From NCBI GenBank assembly GCA_905201305.1, contig CAJKNS010000101.1:1-7936 (forward strand): 7,936 bases of DNA. The letters are read 5' to 3'. This document shows positions 5,890 to 7,936 of this stretch, piece after piece. Made by a program: the position numbers and the translations under genes. This DNA comes from an uncultured Eubacteriales bacterium (lineage in GTDB: Bacteria > Bacillota > Clostridia > Oscillospirales > Oscillospiraceae). How positions within the stretch are numbered: the first letter of the stretch is position 1; every line of letters starts with the position of its first letter. The notes under the pieces were generated by a model. The model ran no database searches, was not told where the DNA came from, and worked only from the letters and a program-made list of their open reading frames with translations.

Positions 5890-7116
5890 ATGAAGGATTC
5901 ACCACAGGATTTGGAATCGACGCTGGAGTCCGCACGCTGCGCCCAGCGGGATTTGTTTTTTGTAAATCTGCTGTCCGGCGGCGTGTATGAAACGGAGCGT
6001 GAGGTCCTTGCTGCCGCGGAAGAGGTAAACGTGCAGTTTCCCCATGGGATTTTTCTGGTGCTCATTGCAAAAAAGGAAAGCTGGGGCGCACTGTATGATT
6101 CCGGTGAAGCGGATCAGCGGGAATATCATTTTATTCTGCGCAATGCGCTGGAAAACGGTTTTCCCGGTCTTACGCAGGCTGCAAACGTACTGGGTGAAAT
6201 GACTGCCATTTTAAATCTCCCCCAGCTGCCGGAAACCGGTTTAAGAGGCATTGTCCAGGACGCCAATCACATTCTGGAGGTGTTGGAGGCAGAGTTCGAT
6301 ATCTCCGCCACCATTGCCGTTTCCCGGATTTATCATCAGCTTTTGGAGCTCCCCGCAGGCTATCAGGACGCAAGGCATGTGCTGGAATATCAGCAGCTGA
6401 TGAACGAGGATGAGCCGGTTACCGCCTACCAGCAGCTGACTCATCCCTATCTAACCCCGCCGTCAAAATCCTATTTCAGCACCGAGCAAAAGCTGCTGCG
6501 CTGCATGCAGAGCAAGGATTTTTCCCAGCTGCAAATAGTCCTTCATGAGCTCATTGACAACGAATTTGGCATTACCAAGCCCACAGTAGACACCTTCCGC
6601 TTCCGCATTTACGGCGTGGTCAATCTGCTGCTGAACCTTATGAACGGCCTTAGACTCGTAGTAGGCAACGAGGTGGTTGACGCGCTGAATGTTGGTCCCC
6701 GACTGACCGACGCCGTGACCGTTGCGGATATTGTCAGCGAAATGGACGCCATTCTTGACGAGCTGATCCGCCGAACCAACCAATTTGTCTCCACCGCGCC
6801 GAACTGGACCGCGCAGGTACGGCAGTATGTCCGGGCGCACTATCAGGACCCCGACACCACTGTGGCCTCCATTGCCGATCATTTTCAGCTGACCCTCACC
6901 TATTGCTCCAAGGTCTATCGGGAGGTCTATGGCGTTCGGCTGCTGGAGGAAATTCAGCGGCTTCGGCTGGACGAGGCAAAGCGGCTGCTCCAAGGGAAGG
7001 ACAGCATCCGCACCATTGCCGAAAAGTCCGGCTTTCCCAGTCCCCTCACTATGTCCCGCGCCTTTAAGCGCTATGAAGCGGCGCTTCCCAGCAGCTTCCG
7101 AAACGCCGACGGATAA
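5890..7116 (+). CDS. AraC family transcriptional regulator, YesN-like, without sensor domain
   Basis: DNA-binding regulator of 408 residues, cytoplasmic, with no membrane segment. The C-terminus (about 308-404) is an AraC-type double helix-turn-helix: IADHFQLTLTYCSKVYREVYG is the first motif and RTIAEKSGFPSPLTMSRAFKRYEAALPSSFR the second, with the usual linking helix RLRLDEAKRLL. The region from about 20 to 170 (FFVNLLSGG, then TIAVSRIYHQLLELPAGYQDARHVLEY) resembles the GGDEF-like domain that precedes the HTH in YesN-type regulators. In many clostridial relatives this is preceded by two membrane helices with an extracellular sensor, or by a receiver domain; neither is present here. The ATG at 5890 follows GGGAGAGGGG (5868-5877) by 12 nt. 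An ATG at 5885 in another frame stops at once (ATG CTA TGA). AraC regulators beside glycosidases often control them, so GH3 control is plausible but unproven. Confidence 0.87.
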   Translation: MKDSPQDLESTLESARCAQRDLFFVNLLSGGVYETEREVLAAAEEVNVQFPHGIFLVLIAKKESWGALYDSGEADQREYHFILRNALENGFPGLTQAANVLGEMTAILNLPQLPETGLRGIVQDANHILEVLEAEFDISATIAVSRIYHQLLELPAGYQDARHVLEYQQLMNEDEPVTAYQQLTHPYLTPPSKSYFSTEQKLLRCMQSKDFSQLQIVLHELIDNEFGITKPTVDTFRFRIYGVVNLLLNLMNGLRLVVGNEVVDALNVGPRLTDAVTVADIVSEMDAILDELIRRTNQFVSTAPNWTAQVRQYVRAHYQDPDTTVASIADHFQLTLTYCSKVYREVYGVRLLEEIQRLRLDEAKRLLQGKDSIRTIAEKSGFPSPLTMSRAFKRYEAALPSSFRNADG

Positions 7117-7119
7117 AAC

Positions 7120-7168
7120 AAAACCAGCACAGTTGGAACCCAAATCGATTCCACTGTGCTGGTTTTTT
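7120..7168. terminator. Bidirectional intrinsic terminator
   Basis: Arms 7120-7133 and 7153-7166 pair perfectly over 14 bp. After one bulged T, 7135-7138 and 7149-7152 add 4 bp, leaving a 10-nt loop. T run on the right (7163-7168), A run on the left. It lies between the convergent stop codons at 7116 and 7185 and serves both genes. Confidence 0.9.
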
Positions 7169-7184
7169 CAATAAAATAAATGCA

Positions 7185-7936
7185 TCACAGCATTTTCGCC
7201 GCGCTCCAGCCGGACACAACCGCCTTATGCACATCTCCAGCCCGATTGCAGTCCCCCAGAAACCGCACCAGCGGCGCAGTTCCATAGAACCCCATGGCAT
7301 CCTGGTGCCGTGGCGCCGTACCGGTTGCGCAAACCACCAGCGCCGCTTTCTGCTGCCGGGTTTCTCCGTCCTTTGCCACATAGGTTACGCCTTCAGAATC
7401 AATGCTGACATAGGACCTTACCTCTGTCTCATAGAAAAAGCCCGGCTGATTCCGGTAGGCATTCTCCAGCATGGAGATGTAGTGCGCATGGGGCGCATCG
7501 CTTGCCAGCATGCGCTGCCGGGACAGCAGCATAACCTGTTTGCCGTTCCGCGCCAAATACAGTCCGGTTTCCACTGCCGTTTCGCTGCCGCCCATGATGA
7601 TAATCTTCTCCGGAAGCGTCTCGGTATGTCCAAACACCTGCATGGGCACCTTCACATTCGCTCCATCTGCGCCAGGCAGGTCCGGTTTCTTGAACACGGG
7701 ACCAATGGCAACAAACACTGCGTCCGCTTTCATTTCCTCCACCAGCTGCGGTGTTGCCGTGGTATGGAGCAGCACCCGAACCCCGGACTGGTACAGCTGC
7801 CGAATCAAATAGTTCTTATAATTTTCCAGGGGCCACTTGAAATCGGCAAAATCCGCGTGCAGCAGCTGACCGCCCAATTTCTCGCCCTGCTCCAGCAGCG
7901 TGACGGAATGCCCGCGTTTTGCTGCGGTAACGGCAG
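7185..7936 (-). CDS. NADH:flavin oxidoreductase (OYE / 2,4-dienoyl-CoA reductase type), C-terminal part
   Basis: C-terminal half of a two-part flavoprotein of the family that includes 2,4-dienoyl-CoA reductase (FadH), 2-enoate reductase and BaiCD/BaiH. These pair an N-terminal FMN barrel (outside this window) with a FAD/NAD(P)-binding region, and reduce activated C=C bonds. About 250 residues are visible and the frame is open to the right edge. It opens with AVTAAKRGHSVTLLEQGEKLGGQL, the end of the FAD-binding fold. The NAD(P) fold follows as KIIIMGGSETAVETGLYLARNGKQV (near 7540-7607), then DAPHAHYISML, VTYVAKDGE, a second CATG strand and GDCNRAGDVHKAV, the C-terminal flavin-binding GD motif. 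The TTG at 7875-7877 is an internal Leu, not a start, because upstream codons continue the family sequence. In the nucleotide fold the usual GGGxxG reads GGSETA. Substrate is unknown. Confidence 0.85.
   Translation of the reverse strand, partial: AVTAAKRGHSVTLLEQGEKLGGQLLHADFADFKWPLENYKNYLIRQLYQSGVRVLLHTTATPQLVEEMKADAVFVAIGPVFKKPDLPGADGANVKVPMQVFGHTETLPEKIIIMGGSETAVETGLYLARNGKQVMLLSRQRMLASDAPHAHYISMLENAYRNQPGFFYETEVRSYVSIDSEGVTYVAKDGETRQQKAALVVCATGTAPRHQDAMGFYGTAPLVRFLGDCNRAGDVHKAVVSGWSAAKML

Noticed and set aside
4365..6065. Long open frame (566 codons) on the minus strand across the GH3 gene and the regulator start
   Set aside because: It is antisense to strongly conserved GH3 motifs, spans a terminator and a promoter, and its translation (Cys-, His- and Gly-rich) resembles no family. 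GC-rich codon use explains the open antisense frame.
1..7936. CRISPR arrays, tRNA or rRNA genes, riboswitches, phage genes
   Set aside because: No regularly spaced repeats, no cloverleaf or rRNA-like sequence and no recognised riboswitch core were seen on either strand.

Overview
The window looks like chromosomal DNA of a gut-type anaerobic Bacillota (class Clostridia, probably near Oscillospiraceae/Ruminococcaceae). The basis is protein family content and signal style: strong AGGAGG-like ribosome sites, sigma-A promoters with 17-18 nt spacers, a glycoside hydrolase family 3 (GH3) enzyme in the 'C-domain first' order known from Ruminococcus albus and Butyrivibrio, a YesN-like AraC regulator, and an old-yellow-enzyme-type flavoprotein of the clostridial kind. 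Base composition is moderately GC-rich. The genus cannot be fixed from this sequence.

Layout, left to right. (1) 2-265: the C-terminal end of an unrecognised + strand gene, closed by a terminator at 277-315 that also serves the convergent neighbour. (2) 320-1669, minus: a MATE-family multidrug/cation efflux transporter. (3) 1670-1831: a compact divergent promoter region with a good promoter on each strand and an 18-bp operator-like palindrome over the + strand start site. (4) 1832-2632, plus: a DAPG hydrolase/phloretin hydrolase-like (PhlG/Phy) zinc hydrolase. (5) 2702-3349, plus: a LemA-family membrane protein with two N-terminal membrane segments, its own promoter and a terminator. (6) 3402-3675: no gene. 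It holds an extended -10 promoter directly followed by a 166-bp palindromic, MITE-like element, then the ribosome site of the next gene. (7) 3676-5777, plus: a GH3 beta-glycosidase with permuted domains, broken by an internal deletion plus frame change near 4198-4206. (8) 5890-7116, plus: an AraC/YesN-like regulator without its usual sensor. (9) 7185 to the right edge, minus: the NAD(P)/FAD-binding C-terminal half of an NADH:flavin oxidoreductase (OYE/2,4-dienoyl-CoA reductase type).

Most genes carry their own promoter and terminator, so this is a row of separate transcription units rather than one operon. Functionally, a C-C bond hydrolase of the phloretin/DAPG type, a beta-glycosidase, an ene-reductase-type flavoprotein, an AraC regulator and an efflux pump would fit uptake and breakdown of plant polyphenol glycosides, with export of toxic aromatics. 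That link is inference from neighbourhood. The most notable structures are the palindromic element between promoter and start codon of the GH3 gene, the GH3 deletion itself, and the palindrome at the hydrolase promoter.
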